Positions 52,515 through 62,391 are shown, numbered from the stretch's first letter. The stretch is DNA of 64,000 nucleotides from Leptothermofonsia sichuanensis E412 (GCF_019891175.1 NZ_CP072600.1:3906001-3970000), one strand, 5' to 3'. A program made the numbers and translations. Notes: generated from the letters alone by a model not told the origin.

Positions 52515-54398
52515 AACTTTCCAGATGCGTAAGCGGCGATCGCCATTTGCACTGATCAGGTAACGGTGATCTGGACTGATGGCGACGCTGGTGCTTCGCT
52601 CCAGTATGCCAGCCTCCTGGGGAACCAGTCGTTCTGCTTTACGAGTCCAGAATCGCAGACTGCCATTAGCGTGAACGGTGGCAAGTGTCTGGTTCTTGAA
52701 GGCGATCGCCACTGGCTGGGCAGATTTTTCAGGGAACACCATTGCCAACTCTTCCCGGTTGAGATCCCACACCAATCCCCCATCTTTACCAAAGCTAAAC
52801 AGCGTATCATTACTGGCAACCTGTAAACCTACGATCGCATCAGTGTGCCCAGCAAAGGTACGATGGATTTGTCCGGTGTGCAGATCCCAGATTTGAATCT
52901 GACGATCGCTGCTGGCACTGATCAGTTTGTCTGGAGTGGCCCCATAGACGGCTACTGAAATTTCCGTATCCGGCAATTTCAGGGTTTGCATCCGGATACC
53001 CGTTTGCAGGTTCCACTGGCGTAGTATTCCACCCTTGCAACCGCTGATTAACCTGTGGGCATCGGGACTGATCGCCAGTGTCGTAACCGGATATCGATGT
53101 CCTCGAAAGATGCGTAAAGGCTTACCCGTAGCGGTATTCCACAAGCGAATTGTCCCGTCTTGACTGCCACTCAACAACCACCTGTTATCGGGACTGATGG
53201 CTAAAGCGGTGATAGGCGTGGCATGTCCATAGAACGATTTCAGCCTGGTGCCGGTTTGCAATGACCAGAGGTGTAAACCGCGATCGCTCCCGGCGGTTAC
53301 AAACAAACGGTTATCCGGTGAAATGATGATTCGATTCACTTCAGGCTGAATACTGACTTCCTGCACCATAGACAAATGCACATCAGACTGACGTAACTGC
53401 TGCCCTAAACGGGTTATTAGCGTTTTAGCCTGGATACTGTAAGTCTTCACATAGGGACCTCCCATGGCTCCCACTGCCAGCACAACCGTTGCCGGAATCA
53501 CGACCCGCCGCGCCACCCGGTGCCATTGAGCAACCGATGCCGATTGCCATGCCCGTCTCACGCTGGACAGCGTCCGCAGATCTTTCAAGACATCGGAGGC
53601 AAGCGAGTAGCGATCGCCCGGCTTCACCCGCACCATGCGATCCAGAATCGCAATCAATTTGGGTTCAACCGTCTGCTCACCCAGATAGCGATGCCAGTCC
53701 ATTTCACCAGAGATTGGATCTGGCTTAAACACTCGTGGATGAACTCCAGTCAACAGATGAATCACCGACATTCCTAAAGCATAAAGATCACTGTTCAACT
53801 GAGTCATTCCCTGTTGTTGCTCACCCGGCATATAACCAGGGGTACCAATGGCTAAGGACAGATCTTCCCCTTCAGAAGGATTAGCCAATGGATACTCAGG
53901 CAGGATATAAGCCGCTCCAAAATCGATCAAAACAACCTTGCCATCCTGTTTTCGTCGAATTATATTGCTCGGTTTAATATCCCGGTGAATCACACGGCGA
54001 GTGTGGAGAAAGTCAAGGACTGGCAGCAGTTCCCGCAGCAGTTTAAGGGCTGTTTTTGCTGTTAAACGCTGTCCCTGAGCCAGCCATCTGCCCAAATTTT
54101 CACCTTCAACATATTCCTGGACCAGGTAAACGTTATCCGGCTCATGACAGTAAGCAAACAACGTTGGAATTTGGGTGTGATGTCGTCCCAAACTCCCCAA
54201 GACAGAAGCTTCCGTTTCAAATAATTTCCAGGCTGTCTCTGATGAAATTGAATGATTAGGTGACAGTCGCAGACATTTGACAACACATAATGGATAGCGG
54301 GGTAAGTATTTATCGCGAGCCAGGTAAGTTTCACTAAACCCACCGGCTCCCAGCTTTTCCAGAATCAGGTAGCGCCCGGTTAACAGTTGCCCAATCAT
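52500..54398 (-). CDS. Ser/Thr protein kinase with WD40 repeats
   Basis: 632 residues. The kinase domain (about 10-275) is complete: GAGGFSETYLAR glycine loop, VVKCLRL lysine, VIHRDIKPSNII catalytic loop, VLIDFGAAY metal-binding DFG and GTPGYMPGEQ. A transmembrane helix near residues 300-320 (RVVIPATVVLAVGAMGGPYV) leads to a C-terminal seven-bladed-type WD40 propeller (for example NRWLLSGSQDGTIRLWNTAT). The final residues GRAE and the stop come from an inserted family A repeat, so the natural C-terminus may have been slightly altered. It heads the gene group with the Fe-S membrane protein and FHA-reductase. Confidence 0.93.
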   Translation of the reverse strand: MIGQLLTGRYLILEKLGAGGFSETYLARDKYLPRYPLCVVKCLRLSPNHSISSETAWKLFETEASVLGSLGRHHTQIPTLFAYCHEPDNVYLVQEYVEGENLGRWLAQGQRLTAKTALKLLRELLPVLDFLHTRRVIHRDIKPSNIIRRKQDGKVVLIDFGAAYILPEYPLANPSEGEDLSLAIGTPGYMPGEQQQGMTQLNSDLYALGMSVIHLLTGVHPRVFKPDPISGEMDWHRYLGEQTVEPKLIAILDRMVRVKPGDRYSLASDVLKDLRTLSSVRRAWQSASVAQWHRVARRVVIPATVVLAVGAMGGPYVKTYSIQAKTLITRLGQQLRQSDVHLSMVQEVSIQPEVNRIIISPDNRLFVTAGSDRGLHLWSLQTGTRLKSFYGHATPITALAISPDNRWLLSGSQDGTIRLWNTATGKPLRIFRGHRYPVTTLAISPDAHRLISGCKGGILRQWNLQTGIRMQTLKLPDTEISVAVYGATPDKLISASSDRQIQIWDLHTGQIHRTFAGHTDAIVGLQVASNDTLFSFGKDGGLVWDLNREELAMVFPEKSAQPVAIAFKNQTLATVHANGSLRFWTRKAERLVPQEAGILERSTSVAISPDHRYLISANGDRRLRIWKVGRAE

Positions 54399-55410
54399 AC
54401 CAATTCAACCTTCTACATGGTGGAAATGACAACAAAGCCCGTCGCAGTTAATCTGGCTTCACTTCCTCACACTTGAAAAAACACAGTTATTCAACAAATC
54501 CCTGCATCCGGTAGATAGGCATGACTGAATAGAAAGATGATTTTCGCTCCTGGACTTTTTGAAAACCCTTACACCCTCGAAAAGGACTATAGAGAAGAGG
54601 GGACAGGCGTTCCAGCCCTGAGGATAGCCTCAGGGTCATCCATACCTGCATTCAGCAACACCGAATCAGGAACTGGTGGGCAAATATCGCTCTTTCAATC
54701 AGTGATAAATCCGTGGTAGGCATCCCAAATACCAACCAGCCTGCTGCCAGGTAACTCAGTGGAGTGGCTGTCTGGCTATCTCAGTAGATTATAGTGTCCG
54801 AAAGTGCTGATGTCTATGCCCTATGCCAGAAGCGAGCAGAAAAAAGTTTGACCCGATTAACTGGAACCCTTTCGACAGAACAGTTCCAGTTATTTTCTGG
54901 ACATCTGAAAAGAATCTGACTGGCACACGGGATTCAGTACTGTGACAATCTACAAACAAGCATAGGACAAGATTTTTGTTGAAGAGAAATGAATAAATAT
55001 AATATCGCGGTTGATTCAAGTATCTTTGAAAACTTCAAGGGTTATGGACAATTGTGTCACTGACGGAGCGACTGGGGTAAATTAATTGAACTGTGATACT
55101 ATGTCACAGGCAATTGATCAAAAGTCAGCCCAGATGTTCCCTGAAACCAAAAACCGCCAGCCGTGCAATAAAATGCACATGCGCTGTGTTCCGTGCAGGT
55201 GTTGCAGCTACCAGTGGTAGAAATAGGTGGTGCTGAATATCCGTATGAATTGGAAGTCTTCAATTCGTACAACTCTCAATGCATACTCAAAATCAGTCAC
55301 GCTTAGAAAGAGGGTGTAGCTACCAGAGAGTAAGCAAATCGGTATCGGACTTGCAGAGTTCAAGATGCTGAAATCCATAGCTCCATCTGAAATGCAAGGA
55401 TACAGGAAAG
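54399..55410. other. Gene-free spacer with a family A repeat
   Basis: No coding region is recognised between the divergent kinase and PAS genes. CCCTGAGG-ATAG-CCTCAGGG (about 54617-54636) is a small perfect hairpin, and the family A copy at 55229-55301 is clear. Confidence 0.5.
55229..55301 (-). repeat. Palindromic repeat family A, copy 5
   Basis: Reverse-complement partner of 52440-52514 with about six differences over 73 bp. The two copies bracket the kinase gene in opposite orientations. Confidence 0.85.
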
Positions 55411-57081
55411 ATGGTTCCTACTTTCTGGGATATTCCTGGGATTCATTCCCATCAGGCATTAGAAGTTCTGGAGCGATCGCTCAGCCCCATTTGCATATAC
55501 AGCGATCGCGGGCAGACCATTTATGCCAGTCAAAGCTTTTTAGAGCTATTAAACGCAAGTACTGAGGAAGTGGGGTTCTTTGAATACTTCCCATCAGGAT
55601 CAACCCCATTGGTGATGCTGGATAAATTGTGGAAACGTGCCCTGAAAGGGGAAATGGTTGAATTCTGTTCTAAAACGAGAGACGACTGGACAGGTATCGA
55701 ATGTTCCCTGCAATTTAATCGGGATGCAGGACTGATGGTTTTGAAAGCAAAAGCCGCAAACTCAAATGCAAGCCGACAAACGCTAATTACAGAATATGAG
55801 CAGGCGATCGTCCGCTTGTATGGCTCCACATTGGCCACTGCTTTAATCAATCCAGAGGGAGTGGTTATCCAGTGCAATCAGCGCTTATCCAATCTTTTGG
55901 GTGTGAGCGGTCATGAGAACTTTCATCTGGAAACGTATATTCATCCAGACGATCGGCTGGTGGATACTGATTTGAGACAGCAATTATTGGATGGAACCAT
56001 TGACACTTACACTATTGAAAAACGTCTGGTGGCTAAGAATCAGGAAGTTATCTGGGTGAATGTCAACATCTCACTGATCGATTTGCCAACCTGTGTTGAT
56101 GGTTATTGCAAATATTTTGTGGCTCTGTTTGAAGACATTACCGAGAGCCGCAAAATCTACAACGCGCTGATTAGAACTGAAGAGAAGTGGAAAGCATTCA
56201 TCTTGAAGAGTCCCTACCTGTTTGTGCAAACCAGCCCCAACGGACAGATTGTGTATGCCAGTCCTGCCATTGAGCAGTTGCTGGGCTACCAGGAGGAGGA
56301 ACTGCTGGGGCGACATGTTGCGGAATTGATTCATCCCAATAACTTCAATGAGTTTGAGCTGGCTTTCCAGTTGTGGATTAACCAGGTTCAACCGAAAAAT
56401 CCAGGAATTGAATGCTGGTGGAGAGCAAAATCTGGCAAATGGATATCCTTATATAGCCAGGGACAGTCATTTCCCTCTATACTGGAAATAAATGGAGTGG
56501 TGATTACGGGATACAATATCACTGATCGCAAATATCTGGAAGCCGAACTAAAAGCCAGTCAGGAAAAGCTTCAATCACTCATATTGAATATTCCAGGAGC
56601 GGTGTTTCGGTGTGATACAACCTATACGATGAAATACCTCAGTAATGGCATCAATGCGATAACGGGTTACCCCGCTTCCAGTTTTCTGGATAATCAGATG
56701 CTATCCTATCTCAGTATCATTCATCCAGATGATATATCGATCATCACTAACTCGTTGATTCAATCCGTATTAGATCGCTATCGCCGTCCGATTGAATACC
56801 GGATTATTGATGTTAATGGTTGTATCCACTGGATTTCAGAACATAAGCAAGGTGTATTTGACTCCCAAGGTAACTTGCTGTGGTTAGATGGTGTTTTACT
56901 TGACATTAGCGATCGCAAACGTGCAGAAGCCAAATGCAAGCAAACAGAAGTGGAACTGCATCGCTGTCAGGCTATCAACCGTGCAATGGTTCAAATGATT
57001 CCTGACTTAATTCATTCCAGTTGTTTGAAGTGCATTTCACCAATGGTTTCCAGTGTTAATGAAACGTTCCCTGGTTACTAA
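55411..57081 (+). CDS. Multi-PAS sensor protein lacking an output domain, probably truncated
   Basis: 556 residues from an ATG preceded by AGGAAAG. Four PAS-type domains are seen: about 20-110, 145-260 (HPDDRLVDTDL, ending in FVALFEDITESRK), 265-385 (SPAIEQLLGYQEEELLGRH) and 390-505 (YHLSNGINAITGY-like, HPDDIS, LLDISDRKRAEAK). The next domain begins at AINRAMVQMIPDLI but runs into unrelated residues (HSSCLKCISPM) and stops. Its final Gly-Tyr-stop codons lie in a GTTACTAAG hairpin repeat. A histidine kinase or GGDEF output would be expected here; I infer that the 3' end was lost. Confidence 0.8.
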   Translation: MVPTFWDIPGIHSHQALEVLERSLSPICIYSDRGQTIYASQSFLELLNASTEEVGFFEYFPSGSTPLVMLDKLWKRALKGEMVEFCSKTRDDWTGIECSLQFNRDAGLMVLKAKAANSNASRQTLITEYEQAIVRLYGSTLATALINPEGVVIQCNQRLSNLLGVSGHENFHLETYIHPDDRLVDTDLRQQLLDGTIDTYTIEKRLVAKNQEVIWVNVNISLIDLPTCVDGYCKYFVALFEDITESRKIYNALIRTEEKWKAFILKSPYLFVQTSPNGQIVYASPAIEQLLGYQEEELLGRHVAELIHPNNFNEFELAFQLWINQVQPKNPGIECWWRAKSGKWISLYSQGQSFPSILEINGVVITGYNITDRKYLEAELKASQEKLQSLILNIPGAVFRCDTTYTMKYLSNGINAITGYPASSFLDNQMLSYLSIIHPDDISIITNSLIQSVLDRYRRPIEYRIIDVNGCIHWISEHKQGVFDSQGNLLWLDGVLLDISDRKRAEAKCKQTEVELHRCQAINRAMVQMIPDLIHSSCLKCISPMVSSVNETFPGY

Positions 57082-57255
57082 GCTCTGGCTTAGTAACCTC
57101 TCTGGGGAAGCTCCGGCTTCCCAAATTTGACCTGGAAACTGGAAGTTCTCCAGGATCTCGTTACCAGGCTCCGCATGGGATTAGCGAATTTATACTCGTT
57201 GCCAGGCTATCAGCACACACTAATCACATACCAGACTCCCGCCTGGTAACGAGTG
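57068..57255. repeat. Hairpin array of the TGGTAACGAG family
   Basis: Three adjacent palindromes: GGTTACTAAG-CTCTGG-CTTAGTAACC (57073-57098), GGGAAG-CTCCGG-CTTCCC (57105-57122) and a larger pair CTCGTTGCCAGG / CCTGGTAACGAG (about 57199-57254). Arms differ but the CTCYGG loop is kept. Confidence 0.8.
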
Positions 57256-57477
57256 TACGTCCAATTTTAAAGCATTCTCTAAAACTTACCTGCCCAGGAC
57301 TCTGACTGGATTTCACCATTCCTTCGCATAATCTTTCACCCAGGTTGACTGAATCCAGAAAGGTTTGGGATAGAATGAACCTATTAAAAAATTAATTGGT
57401 TGATTCAGGTGTGCTGCGCTATTTGGAAATCATTTCACAATTAGCGAAGGTAACAAGTCCTGTATTTTCTTCCTTTT

Positions 57478-58878
57478 ATGAGTCGTGAAGTTCCCGCCCT
57501 GGGTGTCGATGAGGGGCTGGTTCGAGCCACCCTTCAACGAAACTCTCAGCGAAATACTGTGTCAGTGAGTGAACCACTTCCTCAGAGTCAGCCTTCTGAA
57601 ACAGCGGATGCTCTGGCAAGCGAAGCAGACGGTCATGCTGATGTCTTTGAGCAAGCCGTTCGACTTCATGCCAGGACCAAAGTAGCATTGATTCGGAAAT
57701 TGCTGACCCAGCTTGACACAAATCAGATTCAGGCTGTTTTAGAATATGGGCTGCGAGAAATTGGCGATCGCCACCGACGCGGCGTATCCTCAACTTCAGC
57801 AAACCACCATACGCGCCTGTTGCTCAAAAAGGATTACAGCTATCAAGAGCGGGGACTGGATCAGCCAACCCAGTACTATGTGTATCTCAGGCGACGTAAA
57901 CCCAAGCTGGATCGATACATTGGAGCTTTATTTTATATTCCTGAAGGGTGTACACTGTCCTATTTTCTGGATGCAGAGGGGCGAATCATTTTCAACTCCC
58001 CCCACAATGTTTTTCAGTTGCGAGATTACTCAAATCCTGCCATTGTTCAGGTTGTCCGGCTGATTTGCCTGGAGCCGCCCCCACCTGACTACACTTTCAC
58101 AAAACAGCAGGAGGATGTTCCAGAAATCCGCTTACATCTGGAATACCTTGATCCCTTAACTCATCAGTCCATTGCCAGACAAGCCTATTTTTTTCCTGCC
58201 TGTATGCACGAAGGCGGTAGACTTGATCGCTATCGCTGGGAAGTTTCAACCGTCACACCGACACTGGAACCATCTGAACCATTGCAGCATCCAGTAAAGC
58301 CTCCAGTTCAACCGCTGGTTTCTAATCCTCAACCATTTGAGAACGAGTCTGCTGTCCTGGATGGGATGAGTGATACAGATTACTCACCGCTGATTTCCCC
58401 GATCAAGCCAGAGCAGCCATTGAATCGCTCAGAACAAACGGCTTCATCACCAATCCGTCAGGTGCTGGAATTGCCTGCCAAACCCCTGACCTTCTGCCTG
58501 TGCCGTCGTGAGGATGCCGATACAATTTTGAAGCGGATGCGCCTGTGGGTTTCCTGGAGCGAAAAGGCAATGCCCCAATCTCGCTGGGAAATTACTCAGA
58601 GCGGCGAAGTCTATACCTTAATCAATGCCCATTTCAAACGGCAAATTCTCAAGTTTTCCCGCGATCGCGCCTCCATTACCCTGGAAAACTCACTCCCTGT
58701 TCTGGTGAAATGGTTTCATGACCTCAGCCTGGCAGTTTCGCAAGCACAAAACCAGCGGCAATATAGCGCAGCCCAACTAAAACTGGCCCATAGCCTGTTT
58801 GTAGACATGAGCCTGCCCCAGAAGGATCCGCTGGTAGTACTGCAAAAGCTATTTGGAGTCGAGTTTTCTAAGCATTAG
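57478..58878 (+). CDS. Hypothetical protein
   Basis: 466 residues, cytoplasmic by composition. An N-terminal helical part (about 60-100, RTKVALIRKLLTQLDTNQIQ) is followed by a beta-rich region around 110-250 (YYVYLRRRKPKLDRYIGALF and TLSYFLDAEGRIIFNS), a Pro/Ser/Gln linker (about 260-330) and a C-terminal alpha/beta part (WEITQSGEVYTLINAHFKRQ). I do not recognise the family. A tRNA-Ser gene follows after 58 bases. The gene looks genuine from codon use and domain-like composition. Confidence 0.7.
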   Translation: MSREVPALGVDEGLVRATLQRNSQRNTVSVSEPLPQSQPSETADALASEADGHADVFEQAVRLHARTKVALIRKLLTQLDTNQIQAVLEYGLREIGDRHRRGVSSTSANHHTRLLLKKDYSYQERGLDQPTQYYVYLRRRKPKLDRYIGALFYIPEGCTLSYFLDAEGRIIFNSPHNVFQLRDYSNPAIVQVVRLICLEPPPPDYTFTKQQEDVPEIRLHLEYLDPLTHQSIARQAYFFPACMHEGGRLDRYRWEVSTVTPTLEPSEPLQHPVKPPVQPLVSNPQPFENESAVLDGMSDTDYSPLISPIKPEQPLNRSEQTASSPIRQVLELPAKPLTFCLCRREDADTILKRMRLWVSWSEKAMPQSRWEITQSGEVYTLINAHFKRQILKFSRDRASITLENSLPVLVKWFHDLSLAVSQAQNQRQYSAAQLKLAHSLFVDMSLPQKDPLVVLQKLFGVEFSKH

Positions 58879-58936
58879 ATAACCTGGCAAAGTTCCTTTA
58901 GTGAGCCACAGGAGGTATCATGGAAACTGACAATCT

Positions 58937-59021
58937 GGAGAGGTGGCAGAGTGGTCGAATGCACTCGACTTGAAATCGAGCGTGCCGAAAGGCACCGGGG
59001 GTTCGAATCCCCCCCTCTCCG
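58937..59021 (+). tRNA. tRNA-Ser (TGA anticodon)
   Basis: 85 nt. The acceptor stem GGAGAGG pairs with CCTCTCC, discriminator G. The anticodon stem CTCGA / TCGAG encloses CTTGAAA, giving anticodon TGA. A long variable arm (CGTGCCGAAAGGCAC), the class II mark of serine tRNA, and GGTTCGAATCC in the T arm are clear. CCA is not encoded. Confidence 0.97.
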
Positions 59022-59308
59022 TCGGAAACATTAAAATTAACATTAAAATTTAACTTCTAAGCTTAAATATTGTTTTCATGGGATTAAAAATGCTCCCAGA
59101 TTTAGAGGTCAGACAGATCCTCTTGCCCACAAAGCGCCGCATTTGACTGACAGGTAGTAGTGAAACAGATAGTAGTGAAATGGACTACTCTGACCTTCCG
59201 TGGATGACTGGGGCAAAGTTGAAAGGCAGACTCCCACTTTTGCCCTAACCTGCGGAGAATTACCAGGAAGGGATTTCACCTTCTGGCTTCATCCTTCTGC
59301 CTTCAGGG

Positions 59309-59388
59309 TTCCTGAATCTGGGTATGAATTTAGAGCGTGCATGAATTGAAACTTCGTTCCAATTCATACTGCTATTCAGCAGCACCCT
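59309..59388 (+). repeat. Palindromic repeat family A, copy 6
   Basis: CCTGAATCTGGGTATGAATT ... GTGCATGAATTGAAACTTCG ... TTCCAATTCATACTGCTATT followed by CAGCA. Confidence 0.75.
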
Positions 59389-59437
59389 GCCTTCTTTCAC
59401 TGGTGCAGGCTGCCAAAAATAATCCGCCAGTTCTGGC

Positions 59438-59572
59438 TTCAACCACAAAGACACAGAGCGCACTAAAAGCTTATCCAAAAACTTCCTCAGTCTGAGTCTG
59501 GACTTTGCCCGTTGGGGCTTTTCCGATAGGCTTTAAGAAACTTTGTGTTCCTTTGTGTCTTTGTGGTGAAAA
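59438..59572. repeat. CACCACAAAG-type repeat split by a foldback element
   Basis: CAACCACAAAGACACAGAGC on the left and CTTTGTGTCTTTGTGGTG on the right are the two arms of one hairpin repeat; the foldback element (59464-59536) sits in its loop. Confidence 0.7.
59464..59536 (-). repeat. Foldback (MITE-like) element, copy 2
   Basis: Ends TAAAAGCTTATCC and GGATAGGCTTTAA-type sequence. The core (ACTTCCTCAGTCTGAG...) is the reverse complement of the 981-1053 core. Confidence 0.75.
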
Positions 59573-59589
59573 ACTTCTGTCCCAATGCA

Positions 59590-60240
59590 CTAGGTCTGGC
59601 TATGTTGTTTTTCTGAAGCAGTGTAGCCGTTCATAGCCTCATGCCCATTAGCTTCCTTTTTCTGCCCATTGCTCTTGCGGGGCATGATGACACCATATCC
59701 CCCATGATTTCGTTCATAGATAACATTAATTTCGCCCGTTTCAGCATTCAGGAACATGTAGAAATCGTGGTCAATCATTTCCAGTTGCTCCTGGGCTTCC
59801 TGGACAGTCATGGGGGGCATGGCAAAGTATTTTGTGCGAACCACTTCGGATGGCAGGGATGGTTCACGTTCCTGTAACAGATTCGTAACCATTGGCTGAT
59901 CACTCAGGACTTCAGCCGTCTTGACGGAAGTATGGCTCTTATCTCGACGCTTTTCCTTATACTTACGCAGTTTACGAGCAATCTTATCCGCGACCAGATC
60001 AATGCTCGCATACAGATTTTCACTACTTTCTTCAGCGCGAACCACTGCGCCATTCACATAGATGGTTACCTCGGCTGTTTGCTTAGAATTTATCCGGGGG
60101 TTGCGGGCTACAGACAGGTGAACATCCACTTCAGTTGTCAGGTTTTGGTAGTGATTCACCGCCTTCTCAATTTTCTGAGTCACATAGTCATGGAGTGCAT
60201 CCGTGATCTCGATATTTTTTCCCTGGATAACAAGCTTCAT
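59590..60240 (-). CDS. hpf: Long-form ribosome hibernation promoting factor
   Basis: 216 residues. The N-terminal HPF/YfiA domain ([20 protein letters not shown], about 1-100) binds the 30S decoding region, and the C-terminal dimerisation domain (about 150-200, [20 protein letters not shown] and [17 protein letters not shown]) lets two ribosomes pair as inactive 100S particles. In cyanobacteria this is LrtA, a light-repressed transcript product with a long leader; the roughly 190 bases upstream before the divergent lipB could hold such a leader. Length and both domains are normal. Confidence 0.94.
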   Translation of the reverse strand: MKLVIQGKNIEITDALHDYVTQKIEKAVNHYQNLTTEVDVHLSVARNPRINSKQTAEVTIYVNGAVVRAEESSENLYASIDLVADKIARKLRKYKEKRRDKSHTSVKTAEVLSDQPMVTNLLQEREPSLPSEVVRTKYFAMPPMTVQEAQEQLEMIDHDFYMFLNAETGEINVIYERNHGGYGVIMPRKSNGQKKEANGHEAMNGYTASEKQHSQT

Positions 60241-60431
60241 AAGCTTCCTCCCCGATTCAGTTTGGGTGCTAATTACACCCTAGCACTTTGTATAGGGGAG
60301 AACAGTTACCTTTAGAATGTTTTTCAAGGTGTGATAATTCTTGATTCAAAAATGTTGCTATTAATGCAAATTTGCGTCAAATTTCCCTTGATTTTTTGCT
60401 GGACTTGGATATGAGACTCTTTTCAAGCATG

Positions 60432-60468
60432 TGAGGTACAGTGAGGGGGCGGCCACCTTCACTGTATC
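60432..60468. repeat. 37-bp hairpin repeat family E, copy 2
   Basis: TGAGGTACAGTGAGGGGG and CCACCTTCACTGTA form the arms; same length and spacing as 38652-38688. It lies inside the upstream open extension of lipB, which argues that translation starts later. Confidence 0.65.
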
Positions 60469-60496
60469 CTTCCTGTCGCCTATTGCCAGTTCCCCA

Positions 60497-61180
60497 ATGT
60501 CCCCTGCCTTCCCCCTGCACGGCTCCCCTGTTCGCCATTGTCAACTGTATGTCCGGGAAATTGTGCCCTACAGGATCGCCCATTCCTGGCAGCGATCGCT
60601 CGTGGCAGAACGACGGCAGAACCCAAATCTAGAGGATGTGCTGATTCTGCTAGAACATCCGCCGATTTACACCCTGGGGCAGGGGGCAAGGTCTGATTTT
60701 CTCAAGTTTGACCCTGCCCAGTCTGAATTGGAGGTGATTCGGATTGAGCGGGGGGGGGAAGTGACTTACCATTGCCCGGGGCAATTGGTAGGCTACCCGA
60801 TTTTGAATTTGAACTACCACCAGAAAGACCTGCACTGGTATTTGCGCCAACTGGAGGAAGTGCTCATCCAGGTTCTGGCGGCTTATGGGTTAAAGGGAGA
60901 ACGCCTTGCAGGACTGACGGGCGTATGGGTAGATGGCAGAAAGGTAGGGGCGATCGGGATTAAGGTGAGCCGCTGGATTACTATGCATGGCTTCTCTCTC
61001 AACGTTTGCCCTGATATGGAAGGCTTTGAGAGCATTATTCCCTGTGGCATTGCAGATAAGCCCATAGGCAGTCTGGAACAGTTTATTCCGGGCATTGAAT
61101 TGGCGCGGGTCAGGCAACAGGTAATCCTGGCATTTGCTGAGGTGTTTGGCTTACAGATAGTTGCAGAAAAAGTTGACTGA
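60497..61180 (+). CDS. lipB: Octanoyl-[acyl-carrier-protein]:protein N-octanoyltransferase
   Basis: 227 residues from the ATG at 60497; the frame extends to 60431 but that part covers a hairpin repeat. LipB moves octanoyl groups from ACP to lipoyl domains. Motifs: [34 protein letters not shown], then [16 protein letters not shown] with the catalytic Lys and SIIPCGI with the catalytic Cys at about residue 178. No lipA is adjacent. The exact start is the only doubt. Confidence 0.93.
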   Translation: MSPAFPLHGSPVRHCQLYVREIVPYRIAHSWQRSLVAERRQNPNLEDVLILLEHPPIYTLGQGARSDFLKFDPAQSELEVIRIERGGEVTYHCPGQLVGYPILNLNYHQKDLHWYLRQLEEVLIQVLAAYGLKGERLAGLTGVWVDGRKVGAIGIKVSRWITMHGFSLNVCPDMEGFESIIPCGIADKPIGSLEQFIPGIELARVRQQVILAFAEVFGLQIVAEKVD

Positions 61181-61338
61181 AGAAATTTCAATTATTTGAT
61201 TCACCGCACCCTGTGTTTTTAGAGGGAATAATCTATCCACTATCCAGGAATTGCTATAAAACCGATACTGGAGGTAGAAAAACTACCGTGATTTGCCTGA
61301 GAAGCTGGAAGAAATCGCCTTCATAATTGTATCTATGA

Positions 61339-62391
61339 ATGAACCAACCTATGAATGAACCAAAGACTGGCACTATTTGGGAACAACTCAGTACCACAAA
61401 GCTGGTTCGCTATCTGCTGCTATTTGCCCTGGGCTGGGCGATTGTGCAGGTAATGGCTTATTTTGAAACCGTGCTGGTTATTTTTATCTTTGCAGCAATT
61501 TTAGCGTTCTTGTTGAACTATCCAGTGGGGTGGCTTGCCCGGGTTATTCCCCGATCGCTGGCTGTGATTGTAGTTTTTCTGCTGTCATTGCTGATCGTTG
61601 GAGGATTGGTTGCGACCCTGGGACTGGCAATTATTTCTCAGGCACAGCAACTACTCAAACAGGCTCCAGAGTCCTTAAACGCAGCGATCGCGCTGATTGA
61701 CCATTTGCAAAATCTGCTGACTCAATGGAACTTCAATGTTGATTTTAGTGAACTTGAGCAGCAACTTCGCAGCCAGGTTCTGACGGGTATTGGTGTAGGG
61801 TTTACAACCCTTCAGAATTTACTGACCAATTTAATTGATCTAATTTTGATCGCAGTTGTGGCGTTCTTCATGTTACTGGATGGCGAACGGCTATGGAACT
61901 TTGTACTGAGACCCGTGCCTAAGGATTTCCGTCACGACTTTACAATCATCATTCAACAGAACTTTTTAGGGTTTTTCTGGGGACGATTACTGCTATCCAT
62001 CTTTTTTGGGATTTCCGCATTTCTGGTATTTGTTCTGCTGGGAATTCCCTATGCGCTGGCATTAGCGGCGATCGCAGGCGTGTTTGATCTGATTCCTGGT
62101 ATTGGAGCAACCTTAGGCATCAGCCTGATCTCCATTATTGTTCTGCCTCAGGGCGTATTAACCAGCCTGAAAATACTGGTGAGCTGTATTGTGCTGCAAC
62201 AGGTGGAAGAAAACTTGCTGATGCCCCGCATTATGCAGGGTTCAATCAACATGAACCCGGTTGTGATGTTTTTTGCGCTTCTGGTAGGTGCCCGGATTGC
62301 CGGACTGGTGGGGGTTTTTCTGTCCATTCCGATCGCAGGTGTGCTGATCAGTTTATTTGATGTAGATGAGATGCGAGGTGAGGGGAATTAG
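61339..62391 (+). CDS. AI-2E family (UPF0118/PerM-like) membrane protein
   Basis: 350 residues with about seven or eight transmembrane helices. The family signature appears as LLGIPYALALAAIAGVFDLI followed by PGIGATLG, and EENLLMPRIMQGSINMNPVV near the C-terminus; a soluble amphipathic loop (LLKQAPESLNAAIALIDHLQ) follows the first helices. Family members are exporters or Na+/H+ antiporters; substrates in cyanobacteria are unknown. The start is ambiguous because CTATGAATGAACCAA is duplicated around it, giving two nearby ATGs (61339 and 61351). Confidence 0.88.
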   Translation: MNQPMNEPKTGTIWEQLSTTKLVRYLLLFALGWAIVQVMAYFETVLVIFIFAAILAFLLNYPVGWLARVIPRSLAVIVVFLLSLLIVGGLVATLGLAIISQAQQLLKQAPESLNAAIALIDHLQNLLTQWNFNVDFSELEQQLRSQVLTGIGVGFTTLQNLLTNLIDLILIAVVAFFMLLDGERLWNFVLRPVPKDFRHDFTIIIQQNFLGFFWGRLLLSIFFGISAFLVFVLLGIPYALALAAIAGVFDLIPGIGATLGISLISIIVLPQGVLTSLKILVSCIVLQQVEENLLMPRIMQGSINMNPVVMFFALLVGARIAGLVGVFLSIPIAGVLISLFDVDEMRGEGN

